Made by a program: the position numbers and the translations under genes. A stretch of 64,000 nt of DNA, taken from an uncultured Roseobacter sp. GTDB taxonomy: Bacteria > Pseudomonadota > Alphaproteobacteria > Rhodobacterales > Rhodobacteraceae. This document shows positions 53,653 to 62,948 of the stretch, piece after piece (the stretch's first letter is position 1; each line of letters starts with the position of its first letter). Where the stretch lies: positions 248,001-312,000 of the forward strand of contig NZ_CANKYM010000002.1 in assembly GCF_947488185.1 (NCBI RefSeq), given 5' to 3'. The notes under the pieces were generated by a model, which saw only the letters and a list, made by a program, of their open reading frames with translations, was not told the DNA's origin and ran no database searches.

Positions 53653-54981
53653 ATGGCAATCGAGTATCTGAAACGCGGCAAGCCCGAAGCCGAGCGCGCC
53701 GACGATGACGCCAAGACGCGCGCGGCGGTCGAGGCCACGCTGGCGGATATTGAGGCGCGGGGTGATGTGGCCGTGCGGGAGCTCAGCGAGAAGTTCGACA
53801 ACTACAGCCCCGCGTCCTTCCGGCTGAGCCAGCAGGAGATCGACGACCTGATCGCACAGCTCAGCCCGCGTGAGTTGGAGGATATCAAATTCGCGCAGGA
53901 ACAGGTGCGCAATTTCGCCCAGGCCCAGCGGGACTCGATGCTGGATATCGAAGTCGAAACCATGCCGGGCGTGATCCTGGGGCATAAAAACATCCCCGTG
54001 CAATCGGTGGGCTGTTACGTACCGGGCGGGAAATTCCCGATGGTCGCCAGCGCGCATATGTCGGTGGCCACGGCGAGCGTCGCGAAGGTGCCGCGTATCA
54101 TCGCCTGCACGCCGCCGTTCAAGGGCAAACCGAACCCCGGCGTGATCGCGGCGATGCATCTGGGCGGGGCGCATGAGATTTATGTGATGGGCGGCATTCA
54201 GGCGGTGGGCGCGATGGCGCTGGGGACGGAGACGATTGACACGGTGCATATGATCGTGGGGCCCGGCAACGCCTTTGTGGCGGAGGCCAAGCGCCAGCTC
54301 TTTGGCCGCGTCGGCATTGATTTGTTCGCGGGGCCAACCGAGACGATGGTGATTGCCGATGAGACCGTCGATGCGGAGATGTGTGCGACGGATCTGCTGG
54401 GGCAGGCGGAGCACGGATATAACTCGCCCGCTATGCTGCTGACCAATTCGCGCAAACTGGCGGCGGAGACGCTGGCCGAGATCGAGCGCATCCTGACCAT
54501 TTTGCCGACGGCGGAGACCGCGCGGGTGAGCTGGCAGGAGTATGGCGAGGTGATCCTCTGCGACAGCTACGACGAGATGCTCGCGGTGGCTGATGACGTG
54601 GCCAGCGAGCACGTGCAGGTCATGACGGACCGCGACGATTGGTTCCTCGACCATATGACCTGCTATGGCGCGCTCTTTCTTGGGCCGCGCACCAATGTGG
54701 CCAACGGCGATAAAGTCATTGGGACGAACCACACGCTGCCCACCAAGAAGGCGGGGCGCTATACCGGCGGACTCTGGGTCGGCAAGTTTCTGAAAACGCA
54801 TAGTTATCAGAAGGTGACGACGGATGCGGCGGCGGCGGAGATCGGTGCCTATGGCTCGCGGCTCTGCATGTTGGAAGGGTTTGTGGGGCATGCCGAGCAG
54901 TGTAACCTTCGGGTGCGACGCTACGGTGGTGTAAACGTGCCTTACGGCGAGGCCGCGCCTGCGCAGGAGGCTGCCGAGTAG
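53653..54981 (+). CDS. Histidinol dehydrogenase-like NAD-dependent alcohol dehydrogenase
   Basis: A 442-residue HisD-fold protein in a catabolic setting. Zinc and catalytic residues look intact: [14 protein letters not shown] (Gln, His), [15 protein letters not shown] (Glu-His pair), [15 protein letters not shown] (Asp) and [20 protein letters not shown] (His). [20 protein letters not shown] is the cofactor part. HisD homologues outside histidine synthesis include sulfopropanediol 3-dehydrogenase (HpsN), so a primary alcohol to acid oxidation in two NAD steps is plausible. No other his gene is nearby. It lies 12 bases after the SnoaL gene. Confidence 0.9.
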   Translation: MAIEYLKRGKPEAERADDDAKTRAAVEATLADIEARGDVAVRELSEKFDNYSPASFRLSQQEIDDLIAQLSPRELEDIKFAQEQVRNFAQAQRDSMLDIEVETMPGVILGHKNIPVQSVGCYVPGGKFPMVASAHMSVATASVAKVPRIIACTPPFKGKPNPGVIAAMHLGGAHEIYVMGGIQAVGAMALGTETIDTVHMIVGPGNAFVAEAKRQLFGRVGIDLFAGPTETMVIADETVDAEMCATDLLGQAEHGYNSPAMLLTNSRKLAAETLAEIERILTILPTAETARVSWQEYGEVILCDSYDEMLAVADDVASEHVQVMTDRDDWFLDHMTCYGALFLGPRTNVANGDKVIGTNHTLPTKKAGRYTGGLWVGKFLKTHSYQKVTTDAAAAEIGAYGSRLCMLEGFVGHAEQCNLRVRRYGGVNVPYGEAAPAQEAAE

Positions 54982-54993
54982 GATCTACGCCGC

Positions 54994-55041
54994 CCGGGGG
55001 CGCTGCCCCCGGACCCCCGGGATATTTTTGGCCAGAAGAAG
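54994..55041 (+). repeat. Rhodobacteraceae palindromic repeat, copy 3, forming the leader of the next gene
   Basis: CCGGGGGC-GCT-GCCCCCGG (54994-55012), then CCCCCGGGATATTTTTGG and CCAGAAGAAG (55014-55041). It ends two bases before ATG 55044, so its AGAAGAAG is at the ribosome-binding position. Confidence 0.8.
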
Positions 55042-55043
55042 AC

Positions 55044-56090
55044 ATGGACGCACATTCCTCTCACAAAGCGCTGTTGTTGCCGTTGCGCGCGGCGATGTAT
55101 GATTTTGACCTCGGGGCGGTGCGTGCGGTTCTGCATGACATTTGCGCGACGGATGTAGTCTTTCGCATGGCCTTTCCTTTCGAGACGATCCGGGGCGTCG
55201 ATGCCTACGTGTACGCGGTTTACGGGCCGCTGGGCCGCGCGGTGCCGGATCTGGAGCGGCGCGACCACATCGTGATAGCGGGCCCCACGCCGGAGGGGGC
55301 GGATTGGATCGGCTGTGGCGGGTTCTACACCGGTACGTTTCGCGCGCCCTGGCTCGACATTCCGCCAACCGGGCATCTGGTGCATATGCGGTTTCACGAG
55401 TTTTACCGGTTCGAGGGTGGCAAGATCACCGAGATGCAGGCGCTTTGGGATTTGCCCGAAGTGATGATGCAGGCAGGCGCCTGGCCGATGAGCCCGTCGC
55501 TGGGGCGGGAGTGGCACATCCCGGGGCCTGCCACCTGTGACGGGTTGGTGAAGGGGCCTTATAATGCGGAGGCTGCGCAGGCGAGCCGCGATCACATCGT
55601 CGAGATGCTCGAGTACCTTAAGCGCCACCCGTCGCAAGGTGGCCCCGAGGTGATGGAGATGGAGCGGTTCTGGCATCCACGCATGACCTGGTACGGGCCG
55701 TCCGGGATCGGCACCGGGCGCGGGATCGAGGGCTTCCGCAAGTGGCACCAGATCCCGTTTCTCAACGGTATGCCGGACCGTGGGCAATATGTGGATGAGA
55801 TCGAATATCACTTCTTCGGTGATCGCAACTACGCGGCCGTGACAGGCTGGCCCGACATGTACCAGTCGATCACCCATGGCGGCTGGCTCGGCATTGCGCC
55901 GACGGGTAAGAAGATCGAGATGCGAAGCCTCGACTTCTGGCGTATCGAGAAGAGGCTTATCCGCGAGAATTGGGTGATGGTGGACCTGCTGCACATGTAC
56001 GATCAGATTGGTGTCGATGTGCTGGCCCGCATGCGTGAATTCAACAAGGCGCGCGCGGGGTTTGATCCCGAAACCGGAGTGGCATTATGA
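55044..56090 (+). CDS. Double-domain SnoaL/NTF2-like protein
   Basis: A 348-residue protein with two NTF2-like domains, about residues 1-155 and 180-335. Equivalent strands are IPPTGHLVHMRFHEFYRFEG and IAPTGKKIEMRSLDFWRIEK, each followed by a DLPEV / VDLLH segment. It shares this arrangement with the pseudogene at 47167-48159 and the single-domain protein at 53110. It presumably acts on a cluster intermediate; no reaction is known. It overlaps the SDR gene as ATGA. Confidence 0.88.
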   Translation: MDAHSSHKALLLPLRAAMYDFDLGAVRAVLHDICATDVVFRMAFPFETIRGVDAYVYAVYGPLGRAVPDLERRDHIVIAGPTPEGADWIGCGGFYTGTFRAPWLDIPPTGHLVHMRFHEFYRFEGGKITEMQALWDLPEVMMQAGAWPMSPSLGREWHIPGPATCDGLVKGPYNAEAAQASRDHIVEMLEYLKRHPSQGGPEVMEMERFWHPRMTWYGPSGIGTGRGIEGFRKWHQIPFLNGMPDRGQYVDEIEYHFFGDRNYAAVTGWPDMYQSITHGGWLGIAPTGKKIEMRSLDFWRIEKRLIRENWVMVDLLHMYDQIGVDVLARMREFNKARAGFDPETGVAL

Positions 56091-56848
56091 GCGATCTGCC
56101 CCGCACCCCCAGCTTTGATCTTTCGGGCAAGCGCGCGCTGGTGACCGGCGCCTCTTCGGGCATCGGCTTGGGCTGTGCGGTGGCGTTGGCCGAGGCGGGC
56201 GCGCATGTGGTCTGTGCCGCGCGGAGGGCCGAGGTCCTGCAGGAGGCCGTCGATGGGATGGCCGGGCAGGGCTGGTCGGTGGACGCGATGCCGCTGGATC
56301 AGAGCGATGTGACGGCCCTCGCCGGGGCCTTTGACGCGCCCTTCGACATCGTCGTGAATTCGGCGGGGCTCGCGCGCCACTGCCCGGCGACGGAAACCAC
56401 AGCGGAAGACTATGATGCGGTGATGGGCCTCAACCTGCGCGGGGCCTACTTCCTCTCAGCTCAAGCGGCCAAGGCATTGATCACAGGAGGAAAACCGGGA
56501 TCTATCATCCATATCTCCAGCCAGATGGGCCATGTGGGCGGCGTCGACCGGGCGGTTTACTGCGCCTCGAAGCACGGGCTCGAAGGCATGGTCAAGGCCA
56601 TGGCTATCGAGTGGGGCAAGGCTGGTATCCGCATCAACACAATCTGTCCAACCTTCATCCGCACACCGCTCAGCCAGGTGACTTTCGACAATCCCGAGCG
56701 CCTCGCCTGGATCATGGAGAAGATAAAGCTGCCCCGCGTCGGCGAGGTCGGGGACATCATGGGCGCGGTGCTCTTCCTCGCCTCCGATGCCTCTGCCATG
56801 GTCACCGGCACCTCGATGCTGATCGACGGGGGGTGGACCGCAGGATGA
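56087..56848 (+). CDS. Short-chain dehydrogenase/reductase
   Basis: A 253-residue classical SDR: ALVTGASSGIGLGCAVALAE, VVNSAGLARHCPAT, IHISSQMGHVGGVDRAVYCA and SKHGLEGMVKAMAIEWGK give an intact Ser, Tyr and Lys; the Tyr is in VYCASK. DGGWTAG ends the C-terminus. It would oxidise or reduce a hydroxyl or keto group with NAD(P). Coupled to the double SnoaL gene. Confidence 0.92.
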   Translation: MSDLPRTPSFDLSGKRALVTGASSGIGLGCAVALAEAGAHVVCAARRAEVLQEAVDGMAGQGWSVDAMPLDQSDVTALAGAFDAPFDIVVNSAGLARHCPATETTAEDYDAVMGLNLRGAYFLSAQAAKALITGGKPGSIIHISSQMGHVGGVDRAVYCASKHGLEGMVKAMAIEWGKAGIRINTICPTFIRTPLSQVTFDNPERLAWIMEKIKLPRVGEVGDIMGAVLFLASDASAMVTGTSMLIDGGWTAG

Positions 56849-56860
56849 TGGGCACGGGTG

Positions 56861-57883
56861 ATGAATATGGGTAAAGTGACGTCCCTCGAAGTGGCTGCAA
56901 AGGCGGGCGTCAGCCGCTCCGCCGTCAGCCGTGTGTTCACACCTGGCGCTTCGGTGAGCAAGGACACCGCCGAGAAGGTGCGCAAGGCCGCCGCAGCACT
57001 TGGTTACCGGCCCAACGTGCTGGCGCGCTCGCTCATCACCGGACGTAGTCGCATAATAGGGCTGGTGGTCGCCTACCTGGAAAACCAGTTCTACCCCGAA
57101 GCCATTGAGCGCCTCAGCAAGGCGCTGCAGGCCGAAGGCTACCACGTGCTTGTCTTCATGGCCTCGAACGATCACGCCGCCACGCAAACGGTTATCGACG
57201 AGCTGCTGGACTACCAGGTGGATGCCATCATCGCCGCCTCCGTGGGTCTCTCGAATGACCTGACGCAGCGCTGCGAAGGGCTGGGCATTCCCATCGTGCT
57301 CTTTAACCGACACCAATACGATGATCGGCTCACCTCAGTTGCCTCCGACAATGAGGCGGGTGGGCGTAAGCTGGCTGAGTTCCTGATTGCGGGCGGTCAT
57401 ACCCGCATCGCCCATATTGCCGGATGGGAAGGCGCCTCGACCCAGATCGACCGCGAACGTGGCTTCATCGCCGGGCTGGAGGCGGCGGGTATGACGCTCT
57501 ACGCCCGGGGCCTGGGCAATTTCGATTTCGAGACGGCACAGGCCGCCGCCCGCGCAATGTTTGGCCCAGAAGACCGCCCCGATGCGGTCTTTGTTGCCAA
57601 CGACCATATGGCCTTTGCCGTGATGGACGTGCTTCGCTACGAGCTGGGCCTGCGCGTGCCCGAGGATGTCTCGGTCGTGGGCTATGACGACGTGACGCTA
57701 GCCCATTGGCCCAGCTATGATCTGACCACCGTGCGACAGCCTGCCGGTCGCATGGTTGTCGCCACGGTAGACGCGCTCATGGCGCGGCTCACCGAAGAAG
57801 ATTCCGAACCCCGCCGCATCACGCTCGACGGCCCCCTGATTATCCGCGGCTCGGCCCGCACACCCAAAGGACAGAGCAAATGA
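56861..57883 (+). CDS. LacI-family transcriptional repressor
   Basis: A 340-residue regulator. VTSLEVAAKAGVSRSAVSRV is the HTH with SRSAVSRV as recognition helix, followed by the hinge LGYRPNVLARSLITGRSRII. The sugar-binding-like core has NRHQYDDRLTSVASDNEAGG and DAVFVANDHMAFAVMDVLR. GTG 56858 and ATG 56867 are alternative starts. It likely binds the palindrome at 48190-48207 and is released by the imported substrate or a product. Its stop overlaps the next gene as ATGA. Confidence 0.93.
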   Translation: MNMGKVTSLEVAAKAGVSRSAVSRVFTPGASVSKDTAEKVRKAAAALGYRPNVLARSLITGRSRIIGLVVAYLENQFYPEAIERLSKALQAEGYHVLVFMASNDHAATQTVIDELLDYQVDAIIAASVGLSNDLTQRCEGLGIPIVLFNRHQYDDRLTSVASDNEAGGRKLAEFLIAGGHTRIAHIAGWEGASTQIDRERGFIAGLEAAGMTLYARGLGNFDFETAQAAARAMFGPEDRPDAVFVANDHMAFAVMDVLRYELGLRVPEDVSVVGYDDVTLAHWPSYDLTTVRQPAGRMVVATVDALMARLTEEDSEPRRITLDGPLIIRGSARTPKGQSK

Positions 57884-58848
57884 AAGGCTTCGATCCGAAG
57901 TTTCGCGATTTCCCCGATTACATCATCGGCATCACCAAGGAAATCTGGGAGGACCGCGGTATCGCGACCCTGCACCAGTATTACTCCGACGACATCGTGG
58001 TGCGCTCGCCTGCCTCGGTGGTGCTGGGCAACGCCAATGTCATCGGTGCGACGATGGCAACGCTGGCCGAGTTTCCAGATCGCACGCTCTTTGGTGAAGA
58101 CGTGATCTGGTCCGGCACGCCCGAGGAGGGGATGCTGTCCTCTCACCGTATTCTCAGCCGGGCCACCCATGCGCACGATGGTGTCTACGGAGAGGCAACG
58201 GGCAAGACGCTCACCTACCGCATCCTTGCCGATTGCCACGCCATCAACAATCAGATCAACGATGAATGGCTGATCCGCGATCAAGGGGCCATCGTGCGGC
58301 AGCTGGGATGGGAGCCGAAGGCTTATGCTGCCGACCTTATTGCGCGGGAAGGCGGGCCAGAGGTCTGCGTGCAGCCGCTGACGCCCTCCAATGATCAGCC
58401 GGGACCCTACAAGGGTAACGGCAACGACAATGAATGGGGCGCGAAATACGCTGATATCCTCACCCGCCTCATGGGGGCTGATATGGCGGCGATACCTGCT
58501 GAATACGATCGGGCGTGCCATTTGGAATACCCCGGGGGTCACACCGGCCACAGCCACGGCGATGTGGATCAGTTCTGGATGGGGCTGCGCGCGTCCTTCC
58601 CGGATGCGACCTTCCAGATCGACCACCAGATCGGGCGGGATGATCCGATGATGCCGCCCCGCGCCGCCCTGCGCTGGTCACTACACGGGAAACACTCTGG
58701 CTGGGGTCGTTTCGGCGCGCCCACGGGGGCCGAGGTCTATGTGTTGGGCATCAGCCATGCTGAATTCGGCCCCTGGGGTCTGCGTCGGGAATATGTCATC
58801 TTTGATGAAACGACGGTCTGGAAACAGATCCTGTTGCAGACTGGGTGA
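57880..58848 (+). CDS. Double-domain NTF2-like protein, second type
   Basis: A 322-residue protein with two NTF2-like halves (about residues 10-160 and 185-320): TLHQYYSDDIVVRSPASVVL opens the first, and VYVLGISHAEFGPWGLRREY ends the second. It is distinct from the 55044 protein. No catalytic assignment. It starts inside the LacI gene stop, so it is co-translated with the regulator. Confidence 0.82.
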   Translation: MKGFDPKFRDFPDYIIGITKEIWEDRGIATLHQYYSDDIVVRSPASVVLGNANVIGATMATLAEFPDRTLFGEDVIWSGTPEEGMLSSHRILSRATHAHDGVYGEATGKTLTYRILADCHAINNQINDEWLIRDQGAIVRQLGWEPKAYAADLIAREGGPEVCVQPLTPSNDQPGPYKGNGNDNEWGAKYADILTRLMGADMAAIPAEYDRACHLEYPGGHTGHSHGDVDQFWMGLRASFPDATFQIDHQIGRDDPMMPPRAALRWSLHGKHSGWGRFGAPTGAEVYVLGISHAEFGPWGLRREYVIFDETTVWKQILLQTG

Positions 58849-58922
58849 GGGCACCATGACCTTGTATTGGAACTGGTCAGTCCCCAATTTGGAGGGACCT
58901 ACACACCCAAGAGGTTCGCACC

Positions 58923-59552
58923 ATGCAACGTTATGACGACATCATGTTCACGTCGGCGGTCAAGGCGCTCCAACAGGTCGACGGCACCGCCGAGACCTAT
59001 GCCCGCAGCTACGGCGCCCGCACCCACGCGCTTACCGAAGACGAAGTGGCCTTTATCACGAGCCGCACGTCCTTTTACATGGCTACGGTGTCTGAGACGG
59101 GCTGGCCGTACATCCAGCACCGAGGCGGGCCTGCCGGGTTCCTCAAGGTGCTCGACGATCACACGCTAGGCTTTGCCGATTATCGCGGTAATCGCCAGCA
59201 TATCTCGGAAGGCAACCTCGCTGGCGACGACCGCGTATCGCTCTTCCTGATGGACTACCCGCGCAAGGCCCGGATGAAACTGCAGGGCCGCGCACGGTTC
59301 GAGCCCGCCGCCGGGAACCCCGAGCTCGCCACGCAATTGGCCGCCGAAGGGCAGGGCCGTGTCGAACGGTTGGTGACCGTCAGCCTCGACGCTTTTGACT
59401 GGAACTGCCCGCAGTTCATCACCCCGCGGTTTGACACCGCCGAACTCACCGCCCTTGTCGCGCCCGAGATTGAGCGGCTTGAAACCGAAAATACGCGCCT
59501 GGTCAATGAATTAGCCATCCTGCGCGCCCAACTTGAAAGAAGAGAGACCTGA
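58923..59552 (+). CDS. Pyridoxamine 5'-phosphate oxidase-fold flavin-nucleotide-binding protein
   Basis: A 209-residue protein: FITSRTSFYMATVSETGWPY, IQHRGGPAGFLKVL and LFLMDYPRKARMKLQGRARF form the split-barrel FMN or F420 binding fold. The last 25 residues (IERLETENTRLVNELAILRA) are a short coiled coil. PNPOx-like relatives reduce double bonds or peroxides. The start is 74 bases after the preceding gene, and the next gene follows with no gap. Confidence 0.88.
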   Translation: MQRYDDIMFTSAVKALQQVDGTAETYARSYGARTHALTEDEVAFITSRTSFYMATVSETGWPYIQHRGGPAGFLKVLDDHTLGFADYRGNRQHISEGNLAGDDRVSLFLMDYPRKARMKLQGRARFEPAAGNPELATQLAAEGQGRVERLVTVSLDAFDWNCPQFITPRFDTAELTALVAPEIERLETENTRLVNELAILRAQLERRET

Positions 59553-60518
59553 ATGACCCCCGCTGACATGGAAGCCCGCATTGTCCGCTATGGCGACCTC
59601 CACCCGTGCAAGACCGCCTTCATTGATGCCCACACGCCCGGCTCTGACCAGAAGGAGAACTTCACCATTATTGGCGGCGGTGTCTCGGAAAGCCCAGACC
59701 AGCACGTGCATATTTCCATTCCACACGGCTTTAATATCGGTGCCGCGGGCCAGCCGCCGAAGTGCCGCAACTCGCTGCACAGTCACCGCACAGCGGAGGT
59801 GTTCTTTGTGCTGAAGGGCCGTTGGCGCTTCTTCTGGGGCCGCTGGGGTGACGCGGGCGAGGTCACGCTTGAGGAGGGCGACATCTTCAACATCCCCACC
59901 GGCATCTTCCGCGGCTTCGAAAACATCGGTGATGATTACGGGATGATCATGGCGATCCTCGGCGGCGATGACGCGGGCGGCGGCGTGATCTGGGCGCCGC
60001 AGGTGATCGAGGACGCGGCGGACCACGGGCTGGTACTGTCCGAGGAGGGCAAACTCTACGACACCAAGAAAGGTGAGGCCCTGCCCGAGGGTGTGAACCC
60101 CATGCCGCTGCTCACCGAGCAGGAGCTGCAAGCCTTCCCCGAGCCCACGACAGCGGAGGTGATTCCAGGGTATGTGGCGCGCTACTGGGACATGGTGGCG
60201 CTGGCGGATCGGCACCCGGCCAAAGTCATCGGTGCGGGGGCCATGCTGCGTGACAAGCCGGGTTTCGAGGTCGCGCTTATCACCCGCGGTTCGGCCAGCG
60301 CAGAGATGCACCGTCATGACAAACCATCGGTGCTGATGCCGGTTACCGGCCACTGGCGGGTCACCTGGGAAGGCGGTGCCACCACGCTTGCGCCGGGCGA
60401 TACCATGTCGGTGCCGGAGAATGTGATGCACAGCGCCGTACCCTCAATGACCGGCGCGGCGGCGCTTTATCATGTCGTCGGCACAGACGATCCCGCTGGC
60501 CCCACGTGGCAAGGATGA
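59553..60518 (+). CDS. Bicupin protein
   Basis: A 321-residue protein with two cupin barrels. SLHSHRTAEVFFVLKGRWRF near residue 75 (HxH, Glu) and EEGDIFNIPTGIFRGFENIG form the first; AEMHRHDKPSVLMPVTGHWR near 250 and VPENVMHSAVPS the second. This resembles gentisate dioxygenase-type bicupins, but could be an isomerase. ATG directly follows the previous stop; it overlaps the methyltransferase gene as ATGA. Confidence 0.87.
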   Translation: MTPADMEARIVRYGDLHPCKTAFIDAHTPGSDQKENFTIIGGGVSESPDQHVHISIPHGFNIGAAGQPPKCRNSLHSHRTAEVFFVLKGRWRFFWGRWGDAGEVTLEEGDIFNIPTGIFRGFENIGDDYGMIMAILGGDDAGGGVIWAPQVIEDAADHGLVLSEEGKLYDTKKGEALPEGVNPMPLLTEQELQAFPEPTTAEVIPGYVARYWDMVALADRHPAKVIGAGAMLRDKPGFEVALITRGSASAEMHRHDKPSVLMPVTGHWRVTWEGGATTLAPGDTMSVPENVMHSAVPSMTGAAALYHVVGTDDPAGPTWQG

Positions 60519-61117
60519 GCGCAGATCCGAAGGGCATCCGCGACGTCTACGAGAGCCAGGCCGCGGTCTATGATGCGCAGCGCTCGCGTGCGCTCTTTGA
60601 GGCGCGCTGGCTGGCGCGCTTTGCCGCCTGCCTGCCGCCGGGCGGGCGGGTGCTTGACCTCGGTTGCGGCGCAGGTGAGCCCATTGCACGCTGGTTCATC
60701 GCCGAAGGTTTCCGCGTGACGGGTGTGGATTTCGCCGATGCCATGCTGGAGATCGCCCGCAGCCGCTGGCCGGAGGGCGACTGGCGGCAGGGGGACATGC
60801 GTCGCTTCGATCTGGGTGAGACTTTTGACGGGATCATCGCCTGGAACAGCTTTTTCCACCTGACGCCCGAGGAGCAGCGCGGCTGCATAATACGCATGGC
60901 CGCCCATCTTGAACCGGGCGCCTCGCTGCTGATGACCGTGGGGCCCGACGCGGGGGAGGCCAGCGGCACCGTGGGAGGCCAGCCTGTTTACCACGCCTCG
61001 CTGTCTCCCGCCCAATACGCCACGTGCCTTGAGCAAAACGATCTGCGTCTGACCGGTTATCTTGCTGAGGACCCGGAGACCAACCAACACAGCGTGCTCA
61101 TGGCGCGCAAGATCTGA
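60515..61117 (+). CDS. SAM-dependent class I methyltransferase
   Basis: A 200-residue Rossmann methyltransferase: GGRVLDLGCGAGEPIARWFI is motif I, VTGVDFADAMLEIARSRWPE motif II, and FDGIIAWNSFFHLTPEEQRG motif III. The methyl acceptor is unknown; in this cluster it is followed by a MetE-like zinc methyltransferase. ATG 60515 is chosen over GTG 60506 for its overlap. Confidence 0.88.
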   Translation: MSADPKGIRDVYESQAAVYDAQRSRALFEARWLARFAACLPPGGRVLDLGCGAGEPIARWFIAEGFRVTGVDFADAMLEIARSRWPEGDWRQGDMRRFDLGETFDGIIAWNSFFHLTPEEQRGCIIRMAAHLEPGASLLMTVGPDAGEASGTVGGQPVYHASLSPAQYATCLEQNDLRLTGYLAEDPETNQHSVLMARKI

Positions 61118-61128
61118 GGAGACCCGTC

Positions 61129-62256
61129 ATGCCTATCCTGACAACTCACGCAGGTTCGCTGCCCCGCACCCAGAAGGTGGTGGATTTCATCTTTGCCCGT
61201 GAACATGGCACTCCCTATGATCCTGCAGAGTTCGACGCCGCGATGACCGAAGCCGTCTCTGCCACGGTGGCCAGACAGGTGGCTGCGGGCGTTGGCGTGG
61301 TGAGCGACGGCGAGACCTCCAAGATTTCCTATGCCACCTACGTCAAGGACCGCTACACCGGGTTTTCCGGCGACAGCCCGCGCAACGCGCCCGCGGATCT
61401 CAAGAAATTTCCAAGCTTTCTCAAGCGCCTGGCGGAGGATGGCGGGACGCCGAAATATGCGCGCCCCATGTGTACCGGCGAGGTGACGTCAAAAGGGCAA
61501 GGCGAGTTGCAAAAGGACATCGCCAACCTCAAAACCGCGATGGCCGAGCATGGGGCGACGCGCGGGTTCATGAATGCGGCCTCACCGGGGGTGATTTCTC
61601 TTTTCCTGCAAAACGATCACTACAAGACACGCGACGCCTATCTTGCGGCCCTCGCGGATGCCATGCGTGAGGAATACCGCACCATCGTGGACGCGGGTCT
61701 CGATCTGCAACTCGACTGCCCCGACCTCGCGCTGTCGCGGCACATGCTTTTTAACGATCTCTCCGATGATGAATTCCTCAAGATCGCGGGCGCCCACGTG
61801 GAGGCGCTGAACCATGCGCTCGACGGCATCCCGCAAGACCGGGTGCGCGTGCATATCTGCTGGGGCAACTACGAGGGTCCGCATGTTTGCGACATCGGGA
61901 TGGAAAAGGTGTTTGATACGCTGATGTCGACCAAGGCCTGCTATCTGCTCTTTGAAACCTCGAACCCGCGCCACGCGCATGAATGGACGGTTTTCCGTGA
62001 TCGCAAAGGGGACATCCCAGACGACAAGATATTGGTGCCTGGCGTTGTCGATACGACGACCAATTTTGTTGAACATCCCGAACTGGTGGCCCAGCGACTT
62101 GACAAATTCACACAAATTGTGGGCGCAGATCGCGTTGTTGCGGGTTCAGATTGTGGTTTTGGAACATTTGCCGGATTTGGCGCTATTGATCCCGAAATCG
62201 CCTATGCAAAGCTTGAAGCCTTGCGCGATGGGGTAAAGCTGGCGGAGGGACGGTAA
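61129..62256 (+). CDS. MetE-like cobalamin-independent methyltransferase (catalytic domain only)
   Basis: A 375-residue TIM-barrel protein of the UROD/MetE superfamily. The zinc site is visible: HxC in VHICWGNYEGPH, Glu in LLFETSNPRHAH, and Cys in GSDCGFGTFAG; the N-terminus LTTHAGSLPRTQKVVDFIF is typical. Without the N-terminal MetE half it does not use folate polyglutamate as in methionine synthase; homologues transfer methyl groups from small donors to thiols. Here it may demethylate the pathway substrate (inference). Confidence 0.88.
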   Translation: MPILTTHAGSLPRTQKVVDFIFAREHGTPYDPAEFDAAMTEAVSATVARQVAAGVGVVSDGETSKISYATYVKDRYTGFSGDSPRNAPADLKKFPSFLKRLAEDGGTPKYARPMCTGEVTSKGQGELQKDIANLKTAMAEHGATRGFMNAASPGVISLFLQNDHYKTRDAYLAALADAMREEYRTIVDAGLDLQLDCPDLALSRHMLFNDLSDDEFLKIAGAHVEALNHALDGIPQDRVRVHICWGNYEGPHVCDIGMEKVFDTLMSTKACYLLFETSNPRHAHEWTVFRDRKGDIPDDKILVPGVVDTTTNFVEHPELVAQRLDKFTQIVGADRVVAGSDCGFGTFAGFGAIDPEIAYAKLEALRDGVKLAEGR

Positions 62257-62948
62257 TGGATGCAGCCCTTCTCAAGCTGTTGCAGAGGGTCGATACGCCG
62301 ACCGTGTGCAATGCGATTGAGGTTGCGCAAGGCAAGCGCGGGTTCAACGACTTCACCCGCGGCACGATGCAATGCTCTGCCCCCGGTGAGGCGATGGTGG
62401 GCTATGCCCGCACCGCGCGTATCCGGGCCGTGACCGCCCCCGAGGAGGCGCCCGAGGTCATCAAGGCGCGGCGCATGGCTTACTACAAGTATATGACCGA
62501 AGGCCCGCGCCCCGGCGTTGCCGTGGTGCAGGACATGGATGGGGAAATGGCCATCGGGGCCTATTGGGGTGAGGTGAACACCAATATTCACAAGGCCTTT
62601 GGTCTTTCGGGTGCGCTGACCAATGGCGTGATGCGCGATCTGGGCGACTTGCCCGAGGGGTTTCCGGTGGTCGCGGGTTCCGTCGGCCCCAGCCACGGGT
62701 TTGTGCACGTGATCGACTTTGACCAATCGGTTGAGGTTTTCGGTATGACCATTGCACCCGGTGCCCTTGTGCACGCCGACCGACATGGGGCGGTGGTCAT
62801 TCCAAATGATGTGATCCCACAGCTTTCTGATGCGATCGCAACACTGATGCGGTCTGAGAAGATCGTTTTCGATGCGGTCAAAGGCAAGCAGATTGATTTC
62901 GAGGAGTTTGAGGCGGCGTGGGCTGCTTTTGAGGCTGCGCGCACGTGA
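62256..62948 (+). CDS. RraA-family aldolase (4-hydroxy-4-methyl-2-oxoglutarate aldolase-like)
   Basis: A 230-residue protein: TPTVCNAIEVAQGKRGFND, YWGEVNTNIHKAFGLSGALT and NGVMRDLGDLPEGFPVVAGS, the latter holding the RD pair that binds Mg2+ and oxaloacetate-like substrates. Family members cleave 4-hydroxy-2-oxo acids, giving pyruvate, or regulate RNase E. In a catabolic run the aldolase role is favoured. Start overlaps the stop of the previous gene as TAATG. Confidence 0.9.
   Translation: MDAALLKLLQRVDTPTVCNAIEVAQGKRGFNDFTRGTMQCSAPGEAMVGYARTARIRAVTAPEEAPEVIKARRMAYYKYMTEGPRPGVAVVQDMDGEMAIGAYWGEVNTNIHKAFGLSGALTNGVMRDLGDLPEGFPVVAGSVGPSHGFVHVIDFDQSVEVFGMTIAPGALVHADRHGAVVIPNDVIPQLSDAIATLMRSEKIVFDAVKGKQIDFEEFEAAWAAFEAART

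Noticed and set aside
53653..54981. Assignment as biosynthetic histidinol dehydrogenase or as HpsN
   Set aside because: No his or sulfonate genes nearby; the context is an ABC sugar-type catabolic locus.
58856..58936. 26-codon Trp-containing ORF (MTLYWNWSVPNLEG...) overlapping the start of the flavin-fold gene
   Set aside because: It has a fair start context but no attenuator-like alternate hairpins, and it runs out of frame into the next gene; probably chance.
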